64,000 nucleotides of DNA from Toxorhynchites rutilus septentrionalis (Eukaryota > Arthropoda > Insecta > Diptera > Culicidae). This document shows, piece by piece, positions 12,058 through 27,204 of this stretch. The stretch covers positions 40,814,420 through 40,878,419 of the forward strand of contig NC_073745.1 of NCBI RefSeq assembly GCF_029784135.1, read 5' to 3'. The notes beneath the pieces were generated by a model, which was not told the DNA's origin, did no database searches, and saw nothing but the letters and a program-made list of their open reading frames with translations. How positions within the stretch are numbered: the stretch's first letter is position 1; each line of letters starts with the position of its first letter. The position numbers were made by a program, and so were the translations under genes.

Positions 12058-13522
12058 GGCCATCTACACACTAGGCAACCTAAGTTGGAAAGCAACTTAA
12101 CGAATCTGTCAAAAAAGTTGAGAACATGTGTAATCAAATGGGAGCATACACACTAGGCAACTGGCAACTTTGGTCGGATCAACTTTTTCGATTCAACTCA
12201 GCATGTCGAGTCGCGCGCGATTTGTGTCGGCAACCTTTTCGTTCAATTGCTGTTGACGTTTTGATTTCTGCGTTCATTGAATTTCAATATCTGTCAGTGG
12301 TGATACAAAACAGTGTTTACAATATTGGCGCATCTGTTTCTATGAACGAACGAGATGTAAGTATTTTGCTACTTTGGTTTAGTTTATATATAATATATAT
12401 TCGTTTGACGTTAGGAAATGCCATCAATATGCAAGTTCTCTTGATATACCGTCCGGGAAAAGTGCTGAATTGGTCAAGGATGCGTATAATATTGGAGATT
12501 GAGCAAGAAGCACAGAATCCGCTGGATGTGTTTTTTCCAAGTTAACAGCAATTGTTGCTGTCTGTTGTTATCAGCGAGCCGAAATAAGTATGTTAGGTAA
12601 ATATGTCACCTTTAGCTTGATGCCGTCGGCTATAATAATGATTCAACAAATACCAACAGATAGCCTAAGATTGGATAATTCTGGTCAGATTTCCCGGGAA
12701 ACCGTTATCATCCCTGATTCTCGATTGTACCATGTGCGAAGGTGCGGTCTGCGAATATGTGACCCCTGGGAGAATTTTTCATATTTAGCGTTAGTGTATA
12801 CATAAATCATTCTTTAGAAGAATTGTTGAAAATTTTTCTGTTTTCTTTATATAATTCTTTTCGGCTGTATTCTTATTTCAATGATTTTTTTATGTTTGTA
12901 AATATTGTTTGCTGGTTTGTGGTATTACTCCAACGAAAAATAAATATATACATCCATTTTTTAGAAATATTTAGAATTTAGAAAAAAAGCAGAACCCAAA
13001 AGAAATTCTGAAATCTATTGTACACACGAAGGAATATTAACACAACGGTACATTTTTTAAATAAAAATGGTATTATTGTTTGATATATGAGATGAAACAC
13101 CTTCGAAAAAAGTACATCCAGGAATGCCAGATAAGCAGATTTTTTTTCTGCTATAGTGTAAATTGTATTTCAAATGTGCCCTTTTGATTCTATTGTAGTT
13201 TTAAGAAGCCGCGTATGCATTCAATTTGATTCGATGATTTGTGAAATTAAGTTTTTATTTATTTTTTCTTTGCCTGGTGTCAAGAAAAATCCCAAGTAAA
13301 GTAGTTTTTTTCAAACCAATTTTTCATAATTTGCTCTCCGTATGATTTTTTCGGCAGTTAAATAAATGGCATCTCTGCCAGCGATTAGGCAGTTTATGAT
13401 GACGGATAAAAACTTAACGAATTCATCGCGTTCGAGTTGTCTCAATGTGCAGAGCTGAGTTGGCGATGCGATTGACATCGCCAACATAGATCGGGTTGCT
13501 GTTGCCTAATGTGTAGACGGCC
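12058..13522. mobile_element. 1.46-kb TIR element, TAGGCAAC termini
   Basis: Termini GGCC(A/G)TCTACACA(C/T)TAGG at 12,058 and, inverted, at 13,522 give ~22-bp TIRs. A second TIR-like block (ACACACTAGGCAACTGGCAAC) lies at about 12,148-12,168. The only longer ORF is 12,126-12,545, which includes a start MNERDVSILL at ~12,342; it shows no transposase motif. The GGCC-type ends recall PIF/Harbinger elements, but I see no TWA duplication. It is probably a non-autonomous deletion derivative. Confidence 0.6.
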
Positions 13523-13990
13523 GAAGAAACAAAAAACAAGTTGAAAATACTTATGAGTTCGTGATATTTTGAACTAAAATGCACATGAAATCATGAAGTT
13601 GCTTAATTTTTAATGGACAGCTATGGTATTGTGACTTCTTTCCATTGTTTTATTCTTAATATTAGTCTTATTCTAAGGTATTAGCTTTTTCGGTGAAATA
13701 ATGTTCGTTTTCAGACTATCGCAATCAAGTCCTATTGGTTCTACTACTCAATCTATCATAGAAGGAACTGAGTCATTGAGAATTATGAATACGAGTCATG
13801 AAGATTATTAATATTTCATTTCGTTTCATTTTTGTGATGCGATGTAATGCCGAATATAATAATATAGTCCTCGCATGATAATCGCTGTCGTCCTCCTAGT
13901 ATTGATATCATGTTTCGCTGTACAATTGCTCATGTTGCCGCAGCCCGGAAGACACTATCTTAAGATGTCCATTACCCCGTCATATACAGA
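13523..13990. other. Intergenic, nothing recognised
   Basis: AT-rich, with no supported ORF, RNA gene or clear repeat. Confidence 0.4.
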
Positions 13991-13993
13991 AGT

Positions 13994-14141
13994 CATTCGC
14001 TAACTGGACTATATTTAACTGGACTTATCCATAACAGGGCGTATGTTAACTAGGCTGCAAAGCAAATATGTATCAATAATAGATGTCATCTTCAATTTGA
14101 AGTATTGCATTTGCTATTTTGTAGACCAGTTAGCGAGTAAA
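13994..14141. mobile_element. Small MITE, CGCTAACTGG termini
   Basis: TTCGCTAACTGG near 13,998 is inverted at CCAGTTAGCGAG near 14,128. The ~145-bp body is non-coding. Only short terminal repeats are visible. Confidence 0.5.
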
Positions 14142-14351
14142 ATTCGATAATTATATTGATTTTCCGGCCCAATTAACGAACGATCACTTTCCTTGCTTTG
14201 ATGAAATTTAAGTGATGCATGAAATCTTGCATCTGATAACTTCAATATGTTTACATTCGAAAAAGATCTAGCTAATTTGTTTGATAAAACGAATTATTGC
14301 ACACAATTTTGTGTTGCATACAGCATTCATGGGAACGAAGTTGAAAGAAAG

Positions 14352-15017
14352 TGTACTCACGTATTAGCATCACCGGAGCCGAAATTCAACAGATAGCTAT
14401 TTTATTATTCGCACAGGCACTCAATTATCTTTTGCATTGCTGTTGCCTTGTTGTTTGCAGTGTTTCCTTATTTTTTGGTGCAACGAAAATGTGTATTTGG
14501 AATTTGAGGTATTCACGTATTAACGTCGTTTGAGCCCAATTCTCATTATGAATAAATTTTTTAGTAATGAAATTTATTCTAGGGTCAATGTAATGGTGAC
14601 GAAGTCTCCATCTAACAAGATAAGGCACGCAATCCGAGTCGACCGCCGACCCGCCGTCGAAAGCGACGGTCTCTCACAAGCAAACCTGTGTTCCACCGAT
14701 TGCCCGGTTAATTTGAAACATAGGAAACGATCCTTTAGTTTAGTCCGATCGAGCGTTAGCGAGCGTCGGACGGCATACCTTTATCTGGTGCATTACGTTT
14801 GCTTGACTAATTTGTGCTTTCAAATATGATCAACGCTCCGGTGGTGTTCATACGTAAATACCGCAAATCCCAAATACCTATTTTCGTAGCACTAAAAAAT
14901 AACAAAACAGTGCAAACAACAAGGCAACAAAAATGCAAAGGATAACTGAGTGCCCGTGCGCGAAATAAAATTGTTATCTATTGAATTTCGGCTTCGGTAA
15001 CGCTAATACGTAAGTAC
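14352..15017. mobile_element. Foldback element with ~170-bp arms
   Basis: 14,352-14,524 pairs with the reverse complement of 14,848-15,017. Both arms carry ACGTATTAGC, GCCGAAATTCAA, TTGTTGCCTTGTTGTTTGCA and a TACGTAT-like inner end. The 320-bp centre contains a smaller inverted repeat CCGCCGTCGAAAGCGACGG. The ORFs over it are not gene-like. It is a non-autonomous foldback. Confidence 0.75.
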
Positions 15018-15294
15018 CAAAGAAAGAATGCATAATACATGATCTACCTTCGCATCCGCTCGCAAAACATACTACTTTTTATTTCTAAATTGCTCACTTG
15101 TTTCATTATATCCAATATTGATGTCTCAGGCGAAAGAAATTGCTGGATAAATTTGCTGTCTAATGGTATAGATTATAACATATATCGTAAGAACGATTCT
15201 TCGGAATATGCTTTTGCACTCTTAATAAACGTTACATTTTTCGTAGAGTGACCCCCCTATATAGAAATCAAAGACTTAGTCCTACGTCAAAATA

Positions 15295-15540
15295 TTATCC
15301 TGGCATCCCTGGTTAAACTGTTTATTTTGCAGATGCGTGACTGCTGAAGCTGTCAATGAAACAATTCAGAGATCCAAAATATACAAGCAACAGCTTGTTC
15401 TGCTTGTTCTTAAAGCATAATGTTTTAGCAGTTTTTCGTTATTATTGGACTTGTGAACTATTTGTTTGGATAAATAATAATTCGCTGGATGAGAGAGATG
15501 GCGTTTGTTAGCATTAATCTGTAAGTTTATTGGGAAGATG
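15295..15540 (+). repeat. Duplicated upstream segment of zinc-finger locus B
   Basis: Counterpart of 1,235-1,560, in the same orientation and at the same place upstream of the ZAD exon. A palindrome copy GACTTAGTCCTACGTC lies just before it at 15,273-15,288. Confidence 0.7.
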
Positions 15541-15654
15541 ATCAGGAAGTATTTCAAGCAATATTTGTTATTCGTATGCATATCGCAATCGTTAGATTTT
15601 GGTTTTATCGCAAATGACACTGATGTTTGATCATATTTCATTTCATTCAACAGT

Positions 15655-18863
<3,209 letters not shown>

Positions 18864-18924
18864 ACCGTGAAGGGAGAGATAACAAGATGCTGAAGAATCT
18901 TTTAGTCACTTAACGTTGTAGACA

Positions 18925-18930
18925 AATAAA
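18925..18930 (+). terminator. Poly(A) signal of zinc-finger locus B
   Basis: AATAAA 62 nt after the TAA that ends the unbroken last-exon frame. Position is plausible for the 3' end of this gene. Confidence 0.5.
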
Positions 18931-18939
18931 CTTTGGGTT

Positions 18940-19530
18940 AGCTAAGACAATGTGTTTTTATTAAGTGTTTCGGTAAGTTTCTTCGGTTTTACAACAGATG
19001 ACGTTTCCAGACATTCGTTGGAAAGCTACTGTCATTGTGTGTTATTTTCAGTATATGTCAAAAAGTTGGAGCGTAAACAATATAGTTTTCTGCCATTTCG
19101 AATATGTCGAATTTCGTACCAACGATAGTGTTTTTGCGGGGATTGTTACTTCATTACTTCAATTTGAAGAAAAAAAATGGGGAAAGTCATCGCATTTTGG
19201 TGCAAATTTATGGTGACCATGCTCCAACTGAGCGAATGTGTCAGACGTGGTTTGCACGGTGTAAAGTGGTAATTTTGACTTGGAATACGAAAAAACGTTC
19301 CGAACCGCCAAAAAAGTTTGAAGATGAAGAATTGGAGGCTTTACTCGATCAAGATCCGTCACAAACGCAACAAGAACTTGCAGATACACTTGGAGTAGCT
19401 CAGCAAACCATATCCGATCGTTTAAAAGCAATGTGAATGATCCGAAAAATAGGATATCCTTTACCGGTGTAATAGGCAATGTCAGTATCGTTCTGGCCAG
19501 CCGTTGCGGAGAAGGTATGATGTAGGATTT
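18940..19530 (+). mobile_element. Mariner fragment (5' part)
   Basis: The ORF 19,104-19,436 begins MSNFVPTIVFLRGLLLHYF and continues with the paired HTH region: KFEDEELEALLDQDPSQTQQ and VAQQTISDRLKAM. This is the N-terminal third of a Mos1/cecropia-like mariner transposase. The next codon is TGA where the family has Gly; a few more codons (MIRK) can be read, then homology ends. The catalytic domain and the right terminal repeat are absent. It is a different subfamily from the 4.8-10.3 kb element. Confidence 0.75.
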
Positions 19531-19843
19531 GTTCAACGATTATCGAGATTATGTCTATAATTTTTTTTCTCCTAAACTCTTCGCGTGAGTAAAGAACCGT
19601 CAGCTTATTACAAAGCGCTTCATCGAATTTCGAGAGGTATGAAATAAGCATTTTCTAATTCTCAGGGAATGCGACATCGAAGTCGGCAAATTTTTCGTGA
19701 TTCAACAAAGCGACGAATTTGTATTCATCTAGTTCCCTAAACCGTTTCGTCATTTCGTAAATATTTTTTTCTATAATCTATATAAACGGCGACAATTGAG
19801 AACGTTACTGTCATTCATAAAAACAAAAAAATACAGTAAAGAC

Positions 19844-20013
19844 GATTTTATGTAGCATCATGCTACCGGTTTTGCAGCACATCATGGTTTTATAACGCGT
19901 GTTTTATAGGTGCTGTGTCTCACTACCAATAAGTGGAAAAATGTATCTAAGGCCTAAGAAAAAACGAATTTCTCAAACTTGTGGAGTTGACCGGTTTTGC
20001 AACTAAGCGACAC
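19844..20013. mobile_element. Truncated MITE, GTGTCGCC-TIR family
   Basis: Matches the right two thirds of the complete element at 32,557-32,815, ending GGTTTTGCAACTAAGCGACACA. The left terminal repeat is missing. Confidence 0.65.
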
Positions 20014-20420
20014 AATTGCTTTTTTGAGCGCACTATCGAAATGATGATCTGCTTTGAGCTCCAAGGAAGCAAAGCAAGCTTTGGCGTTACGCACGCATTC
20101 TACTACGTATTATTCCTTTTTAAGCAAAATTTGATAATGCACATACGGATGTTGTATGTGCAAAAATATTCGCAAAAAATTTGAGCAAGAATACAGTGTT
20201 GAACTCATGCATGCATGCGTGAAGACCTCTGGATGTTGTAAAAGTTTTAACCAAGGCGCTTGTATAAATGTATAACAGGTGAAGCAACATCATCACTTCC
20301 AAGAGAAGGGGATTACGGTTTGTGGAGCGGGGGTTGTTTGTTTTGTTATTGCTAGGATACGCCATTTTTGCATTTTCACATGCGAGAGTAGTGGATGAAC
20401 TGGATGAGAATGAAATTCTA
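20014..20420. other. Unassigned, partial MITE-like start
   Basis: CCAAGGCGCTTG near 20,251 resembles the hAT MITE end only in its first bases. No gene is supported. The 5' end of the retrotransposon at 20.4-25.85 kb may lie in here but could not be located. Confidence 0.3.
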
Positions 20421-20529
20421 CAAAATCATCCCGTCTTCTTCACATAAATTCGCGAAAGCCGAACAAAGTAGGCATCGTTCGAGTAAGCGTCGCAGCAGTT
20501 TGTAGAGAGCCGCCGTTTGCGCAACCGTT

Positions 20530-21799
20530 ATGGCGTCTGCTGATGCTATTGATTACCAACAGTCCTCAAAGACACCATGGGTTGTTTTCTTTCGGCCCAA
20601 GGAGAAATCGTTGAGAACTCTTGACATTTCAAGAGATTTGCTGCGTAAGTATCCGGATGTCTTGATACGTAAAGAGAGACCGGACAAACTGCGTGTAGAA
20701 GCACCGACTTTTGATGTGGCGAACAAGATTGTTGACCACGAGATTTTCAACAGGGAGTACCACATTTACATCCCTTCTCGAGATGTGGAGATAGAAGGCG
20801 TAGTCTCCGATGCGAGTCTGAGTGTTGAAGAATTGAAAAAAGCATCGGGTTGTTTTAAAAACTCCCTAATTGGTGAGCTTGTGAAGATTCTGGATGTTAG
20901 ACAACTACATGCAGCATCTTTGGAAGACAACCAAAAAGTCTATAAGCCTTCACACTCGTTTCGGGTGACTTTCGCTGGTTGTGTTCTCCCGAACTATGTG
21001 AAAGTAGATAGTGTTTTTTTTTCCGGTGCGCTTGTTTGCACCGCGGGTCTATAATTGCACCATCTGTAAAAATTTGGGACATTCTTCCAGCCATTGCGGC
21101 AACAAGTTCCGCTGCGGTAAATGTGGTGAAAAACACAGTGAGGATTCTTGTACACAAACAGTGGAAAAATGTATCCACTGTGGCGAGAATCCTCACGCAC
21201 TACAGGAGTGCCCAAGGTACAAACAGCACTCCGATAAAGTGAAGCGTTCTATCACAGGACGCTCCAAGCGGACTTATGCTGAAATGCTCAAGGCCGCATC
21301 AGCCGCTCATGATGAAAACCAATTTTCGGTTTTGTCAACTCAAGAATTGGACTCTGATTCTGATGAGGATCACACTACGGTTGCACCAGAATCTTCGACA
21401 AAGGATGATTCTCAAAAAAGAAAACTCTCTTCACCAATGATGCACCGTAAGAAAGCTAAAATGATCCTCAGAAGATTGTCTAATTCCAAGGATAATGGTA
21501 AAAAAACTAATCCGAAGATTCCTTCTCAGCCAATTCCTGGTTGCAGTAAGCATTATACGCCGTTACCAAGAAGAGAGAGAAACAAAAACGCTGCCCCTCG
21601 ATCTTCTCGTAGAAAATTCGCGTCCAATCGAGGATTGATAGCTTTTTCGGACATTGTGGACTTTATATTAAACACCCTCAATATTCAAGACCCCCTTAGA
21701 AGCCTTATTTCTGCCTTGCTTCCATCTCTGAAGTCTTATCTTAAGCAATTGACTGTTTCATGGCCCCTCCTTGCATCAATCATATCTTTCGATGGATAA
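20530..21799 (+). pseudogene. Retrotransposon ORF1 (gag-like), copy 1, frameshifted
   Basis: RNA-binding ORF1 protein. It starts MASADAIDYQQSSKTPWVVF. Near residue 180 come three CCHC-type knuckles (CTICKNLGHSSSHC, CGKCGEKHSEDSC, CIHCGENPHALQEC), then a basic, Ser-rich tail ending ISFDG. The frame breaks at the T-run at ~21,013-21,021, which has one T more than copy 2, so the protein splits into 20,530-21,054 and 21,011-21,799. Stop TAA at 21,797 overlaps the ORF2 start. Confidence 0.8.
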
Positions 21800-24700
21800 T
21801 TCACCTAACGTAGTAGGAGATATGATCAATGTGCTACAATGGAACTGCCGTAGTCTAGTGCCTAAACTAGACTCGTTCAAATTTTTACTTCAAAATTATG
21901 ACTGTGATATATTCGCCCTTTCTGAAACATGGCTTTCTTCTGATACAGAACTCAACTTCCACGATTTTAACATTATTCGCCTGGATAGAAATGATTCTTA
22001 TGGAGGAGTACTTTTGGGGATCAAAAAGTGCTACTCTTTCTATAAAATTCCTCTCCCAGCTCTATCAGACGTCGAAATTGTCGCGTGTCAAATAACGGCA
22101 AAGAATAAAGAACTTTGCATAGCTTCAGTATACGTTCCTCCAAATACTAACATTAGCCGTAGTCAACTTTGGAATCTAGTCTCGATTCTCTCATCCCCAG
22201 TTCTAATACTGGGTGACATGAACTCCCATGGTACTGGGTGGGGTGATCCTTATGATGACGCTAGAGCGGCTATTTTTTACGATTTATGTGACGATTTCAA
22301 TTTGACTATCTTGAACACTGGTGAAGCGACACGAATTCCAAAACCTCCGGCTCGAGAAAGTCGACTCGACCTATCTTTTTGCTCAAGCTCGCTATCATTA
22401 GATTGTCAGTGGAAGGTCATCAATGATCCCCATGGTAGCGATCACTTGCCAATCAATATATCAATCAAGTGTAGCCCGCAATCCACTGAACCATCTCGAG
22501 TTCCATTTGATCTAACAAGGAACATCGAGTGGCAAAAATTTGCAACGGCGGTAACAATTGGTGTCGAATCAATAGATATACTTCCACCATTGGAAGAATA
22601 TCGATTTTTTGTAGATTTGATGTATAAAAGCTCATTGGAAGCACAAAAAAGAAAAGTTCCAAGTGCTCCGTTTAAAAGAAAACCAGCCACTCCTGGCTGG
22701 GACGACGAATGCACAAAATTGTATTTGAAAAAATCTGATGCTTTCAAAGCTTTTCTTAGACATGGAACATCCACACACTTCGAGGAATATTCAAAGCTTG
22801 AAATACAGCTGAAACAATTAATTAAAGCAAAAAAAACGCGGTTACTGGCGCAATTTCATTGAAGGTCTTTCTCGTGAAACCTCAATACGTACCTTGTGGA
22901 GGGTAGCTCGCAACATGCGTAACCGCTCATCTACTAACGAGAGTGAGGAATACTCCAACCGATGGATATTCGATTTCGCTAAAAAGGTCTGTCCAGACTC
23001 ACTTCCAGCCCAACATATTCTTCGAGAAACGTCTCCAAGCGGTGGACCTCTGGACAGACCATTCTCAATGCTGGAATTTTCTATGGCTCTTCTTTCATCG
23101 AACAACTCTTCAACCGGAAGCGATATGATTAAATTCGTTCTTCTAAAAAATCTTCCCCATATCGCGAAAAGACGCATGCTAGACTTATTCAATACCCTAC
23201 TAGAAAACAACATTGTGCCACCCGAATGGAGACAGGTCAAAGTAATAGCAATTCAAAAACCTGGCAAACCAGCGTCTGACCATAACTCATACCGTCCGAT
23301 TGTTATGCTCTCGTGTATTAGAAAATTGTTGGAAAAAATGATCCTTCGAAGACTCGATCAATGGATCGAGACAAATAATTTGCTATCAAGTACACAATTT
23401 GGGTTTCGTAAGAGCAAAGGAACAAACGATTGTCTAGCGTTGCTTTCTACGGATATTCAACTGGCCTTTGCGCACAAGGAGCAATTGGCTTCAGTATTCT
23501 TGGATATTAAGGGAGCTTTTGATTCGGTTTCCATAGAAATTCTGTCAGACAATCTGGACAGATGTGGACTTCCTGGAATTTTGAATAACTTTTTGTACAA
23601 TTTGTTGTCAGAAAAGCGAATGAACTTTACCCTTGGACAACTGACAACTTCCAGAAATAGTTATATGGGTCTACCCCAAGGCTCATGTCTGAGCCCCCTT
23701 CTTTATAATTTTTATGTGAAAGATATTGACAGTTGTTTGGCAGAACAATGCACGCTTAGACAGCTTGCAGATGATGGTGTGGTTTCCGTCAGAGGTCTCC
23801 ATGCCGAAAATTTGCAAAGACCATTGCAAAATTCCTTAGATAACTTGTCTTCTTGGGCAAGGAACTTAGGGATCGAATTCTCGCCGCAGAAAACCGAACT
23901 GGTAGTGTTTACTCGAAAGCGGTTCCCAGCCCAATTGCAACTTAAGCTTTTGGGCAGAAGCATTACCCAATCATTGACTTTCAAGTACCTTGGTGTCTGG
24001 TTTGATTCAAAATGCACTTGGAATACCCACATTACGTATTTGAAGCAAAAATGTCAAAAGAGGGTCAACTTCCTCCGCTCGATTTGCGGCACGTGGTGGG
24101 GAGCTAATCCGGGAGATCTCATAACACTTTATAAAACAACTATTCTATCCATTCTGGAGTATGGCTCTTTCTGCTTTCTCTCAGCAGCTAAAAGTCACCT
24201 TCTAAAACTGGAACGAATTCAATATCATTGTCTGCGTATAGCTCTTGGCTGTATGCACTCAACGCATAACATGAGTCTCGAGGTTCTGGCAGGAGTAACT
24301 CCTCTACAGAACCGATTCTGAGAACTTTCTCTCAGAATACTGGTGAAATGCGGAGTCACGAACACACTTTTGATTGAAAACTTTGAAAAAATTCTTCATC
24401 TAAATATACAATCTCGGTTTATGAGAATTTATTACCACTATATTTCGTCAGATATTTGTCTTCCATCGTTTACTCCAGACCGTGCTCACTTCACCATCAG
24501 CAGTTCCTCAATTGAATACGATCTGTCGATGAAACAAGCTTGGGATTTCAGCAATAATACTTGGGATTTCAGATCAGCTTCGACCAACTTTCATTCCCCG
24601 TATTTTTAACTGAAAGTACCAAAAAGTCAATTGCATGAAAAGATACTTCACTGATGGGTCTCGCCTCAATGGATCCACTGGCTTCGGTGTTTTCAATGAA

Positions 24701-25492
24701 AATTCGAGCGCCTTCCGTAAACTGCAGGAACCTTGTTCCGTTTATGTTGCTGAGCTGGCAGCAATCGACTTCGCATTGGGGATGATCTCCAACAAGCCTG
24801 CAGACCATTACTTCATTTTCTCGGATAGTCTCAGTTCGCTTGAGGCTCTCCAGTCGATGAAAACTAGTAGGCACTCATCTTATTTCCTCACAAAAGTGAG
24901 GCTGCAGATGAGTGCACTGATCGAAAGATCTTATAAGTTAACCTTTGTATGGGTCCCCTCTCATTGCTCAATTCCTGGCAATGAGAAAGCGGACACTCTC
25001 GCAAAGGTGGTTGCCCAGGAAGGCGAATTGTTTGATAGACAGATTTCATACGATGAATTTTTCCAATTACTGCGTCAGAGTTCCCTCTTGAGTTGGCAAA
25101 CTGATTGGAACACTGGAAGTCTTGGGCGGTGGTTATATTCAATTATTCCAAATGTTTCTTCGAGAGCGTGGTTCAAAGGTCTGGACGTAAGTCGTGACTT
25201 CATTCGTGTAATGAGTAGACTTATGTCCAACCACTACTCGCTAGATGTGCATCTCCACAGAATAAATCTTGTTCAAAACAATGTCTGTCGGTGTGGAAAC
25301 GGTTACGATGACATCGATCACGCAGTTTGGCAATGTACGGATAATTACGCAGCCAGAGAGTACCTTTTGAATGCCCTTAGGGCCCAAAGAAGACAACCCT
25401 ATGTTCCTGTTAGAGACGTGTTGGGAACTCGCGACATCTGCTATATGCAGTTGATCTATATGTTTGTGAAACGGACTAGCATAAGAATTTAA
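21792..25492 (+). pseudogene. Retrotransposon ORF2 (EN-RT-RNase H), copy 1, broken
   Basis: Starts at ATG 21,792 inside ATGGATAA. Endonuclease: LQWNCRSL, ALSETWL, LGDMNSHG, GSDHLPI. A frameshift follows at an A-run near 22,835 (8 A, 7 in copy 2). RT: LDIKGAFDSV at ~23,500, GLPQGSCLSPLLYN at ~23,670, and LADDG at ~23,764 in place of the more common F/YADD. TGA at 24,319 lies between RT and RNase H. A short duplication of TGGGATTTCAG near 24,540 shifts the frame again. RNase H: FTDGSR at 24,647, FSDSLSSLEAL, FVWVPSHCSIPGNEKAD. The C-terminal CRCGNGYDDIDHAVWQC is at ~25,290. Known activity is target-primed reverse transcription; this copy cannot make the full protein. Confidence 0.82.
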
Positions 25493-25851
25493 TGCTTTTG
25501 TGTGTTTTTTTTCTTTTTCGTTATTAGTTTGTTTGTCTTGTCCCCTCATCTCACCGTCGCCCACCCTCGACAGATAGTCGAACACCAGATGCTATCCCTG
25601 GTCTTTATGTACAATGCTACAGTGCGTGCGGCAACTCTCGGTTGAGACAACGATACCTCATATCCAAATCCCTAACCTGATCCATCCCACAAAAATTGTT
25701 GCCCCTCTAACCTCGAGTAAACCGCGAGTAATCGGTCGAAACCTACTAAACATAGATTTAAGTTGAAATTCTGTAAAAACAAATCATGAATTAGTGGCTC
25801 CGCAAAGCTCATGCGATTGAGCCTTACAAATAAATGAATTGGAAAAAAAAA

Positions 25852-26150
25852 TCCAGCTTTTCGAAACCGTTGTTTCACCAATGTTTGTACACCAGATTTA
25901 TTTCCGGACATTACAATAGCGCCATCATAGCTCTGGCCACGATTTTGTCAGCATTAAGACCAAAGTACGCATCTCTTTCATATGTAGTTCACTGTGTTTG
26001 CTCTGTTCCACTTGAAGATAGAGAAAAGTATTTGGATGATTGCTGGTTCAGATGAAAGGTTTGAACCCAGCAGTCATTACTGCTTATTTCATAGCGTGAA
26101 GGTAGTGTTGCGTGTGGGATGCGTGTGTAGTTGAATGCAGCTATCACATT
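25852..26150. other. 3' flank of retrotransposon copy 1
   Basis: Small ORF 25,834-26,055 begins inside the element's tail and is not a gene. Nothing else recognised. Confidence 0.4.
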
Positions 26151-27200
26151 ACATTCTTCACGGTGGGTTCCACCAAAATAGAAAATAAAATAAGGAAATT
26201 CATGATAACATGGAAATTACAAAAAATAACGTTCGATAATTCCTGAACCATGTGAAATAATACACATTTTTTTTGAGAATGTCTACCTGTCCTATGAACA
26301 GTTTGAACAGGCGGACGAGACGACTCTGCAGAATACAACAAATACAACAAAATTAAGATGGCTCAAAAGGGACCTTTCCTTCATCGGATTTTGCGATTAG
26401 CAACCCTTTTGGCCTTTCATTTTTACCATTCTTATTTATATTAGACATTCCTTCAGTTTTCTGAAAATTTTCCGGTTTTGCTCTCCACTATATTGATCTA
26501 CGGGAAGAGACGAATACAACAAAATGAAGAAGGCTAAAATCGGGCCATCCCTTCTTCTGGTTTTCCGCTTACGAACAGATTTGGCTTTCCATTTTTATTT
26601 ACATAATAGCTGACCCGGCAAACTTCGTCCCGCCAAAAATTTTGTTTTTTGTCATAAATACCTTCAAACATTCACGTTTTCTTACTATGAGAAAATTCAT
26701 GGGTCCAATCACAGAACTGTTCATTGATTGATCTTCTGTTCGTCTCCGTTGAATTTGCTTTTTACTATAAAATTCCTAGTATTTGTAACAAAACTCATCA
26801 TTATAGTATCAGACTATTTTCAGACACAATTCTCGTTCATGATTTTTCAACCTCTTGTAAATAACATGTTTCTCCGTTACGCGGAATAAATGTTTTATGC
26901 AGAAAATATGATAGAAGAAAGGCAGCCCTAAATCAGACAATTCTTTCCTCGAGTTCTGCTCTTATCGACACATCTGGCGATCCTTTTTATTTGTATGGAT
27001 AGAAGAAGATATAGGAGTGCGTTTCATCACATTAAAATCCATTTCCAGTTTCGAACAAAGATCAATTTCGCTAGCGCAAACATCAAATGGACTAACAGCA
27101 CTTGTCACTAGGTAATTGTAGAACATATGGGAATTTAATTTTCAGAATTTTCCCCTTTTCCTTCAGAGTTTTCCGAAAATTTTCAATTGTCATGTTTGGT
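26150..27200. repeat. Diverged tandem repeats of retroelement-3'-end type
   Basis: Blocks with ACAACAAAAT(T/G)AAG, a CCTTTC/CCCTTC run and GGC(C/T)TT(T/C)CATTTTTA recur near 26,335, 26,517 and, more diverged, 26,930. AGCTGACCCGGCAAACTTCG at 26,610 is a word I associate with abundant arthropod repeats. No coding potential. Confidence 0.5.
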
Positions 27201-27204
27201 TGAA

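Larger units (their letters stand above)
20420..25851 (+). mobile_element. I-superfamily non-LTR retrotransposon, copy 1
   Basis: ORF1 with CCHC knuckles, ORF2 with endonuclease, RT, RNase H and a C-terminal Cys/His motif, a ~360-bp 3' UTR and an A9 tail at 25,843-25,851. Presence of RNase H and the ORF layout place it in the I superfamily (I, Loa, R1-type groups) rather than Jockey. From ~20,505 to the tail it is closely similar to copy 2; upstream of that the two 5' regions do not match. The 5' end and target duplication were not found. Confidence 0.8.

Noticed and set aside
19159..19651. Minus-strand ORFs over the 19-kb mariner fragment
   Set aside because: Antisense shadows of the transposase frame.
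20251..20360. Third hAT MITE starting CCAAGGCGC
   Set aside because: Similarity is limited to the first bases; the following sequence differs and no second terminus is found.
24319..24321. Shared TGA as selenocysteine codon
   Set aside because: No SECIS-like context was seen and no selenoprotein precedent is known for this region of ORF2; ancestral nonsense or readthrough is simpler.
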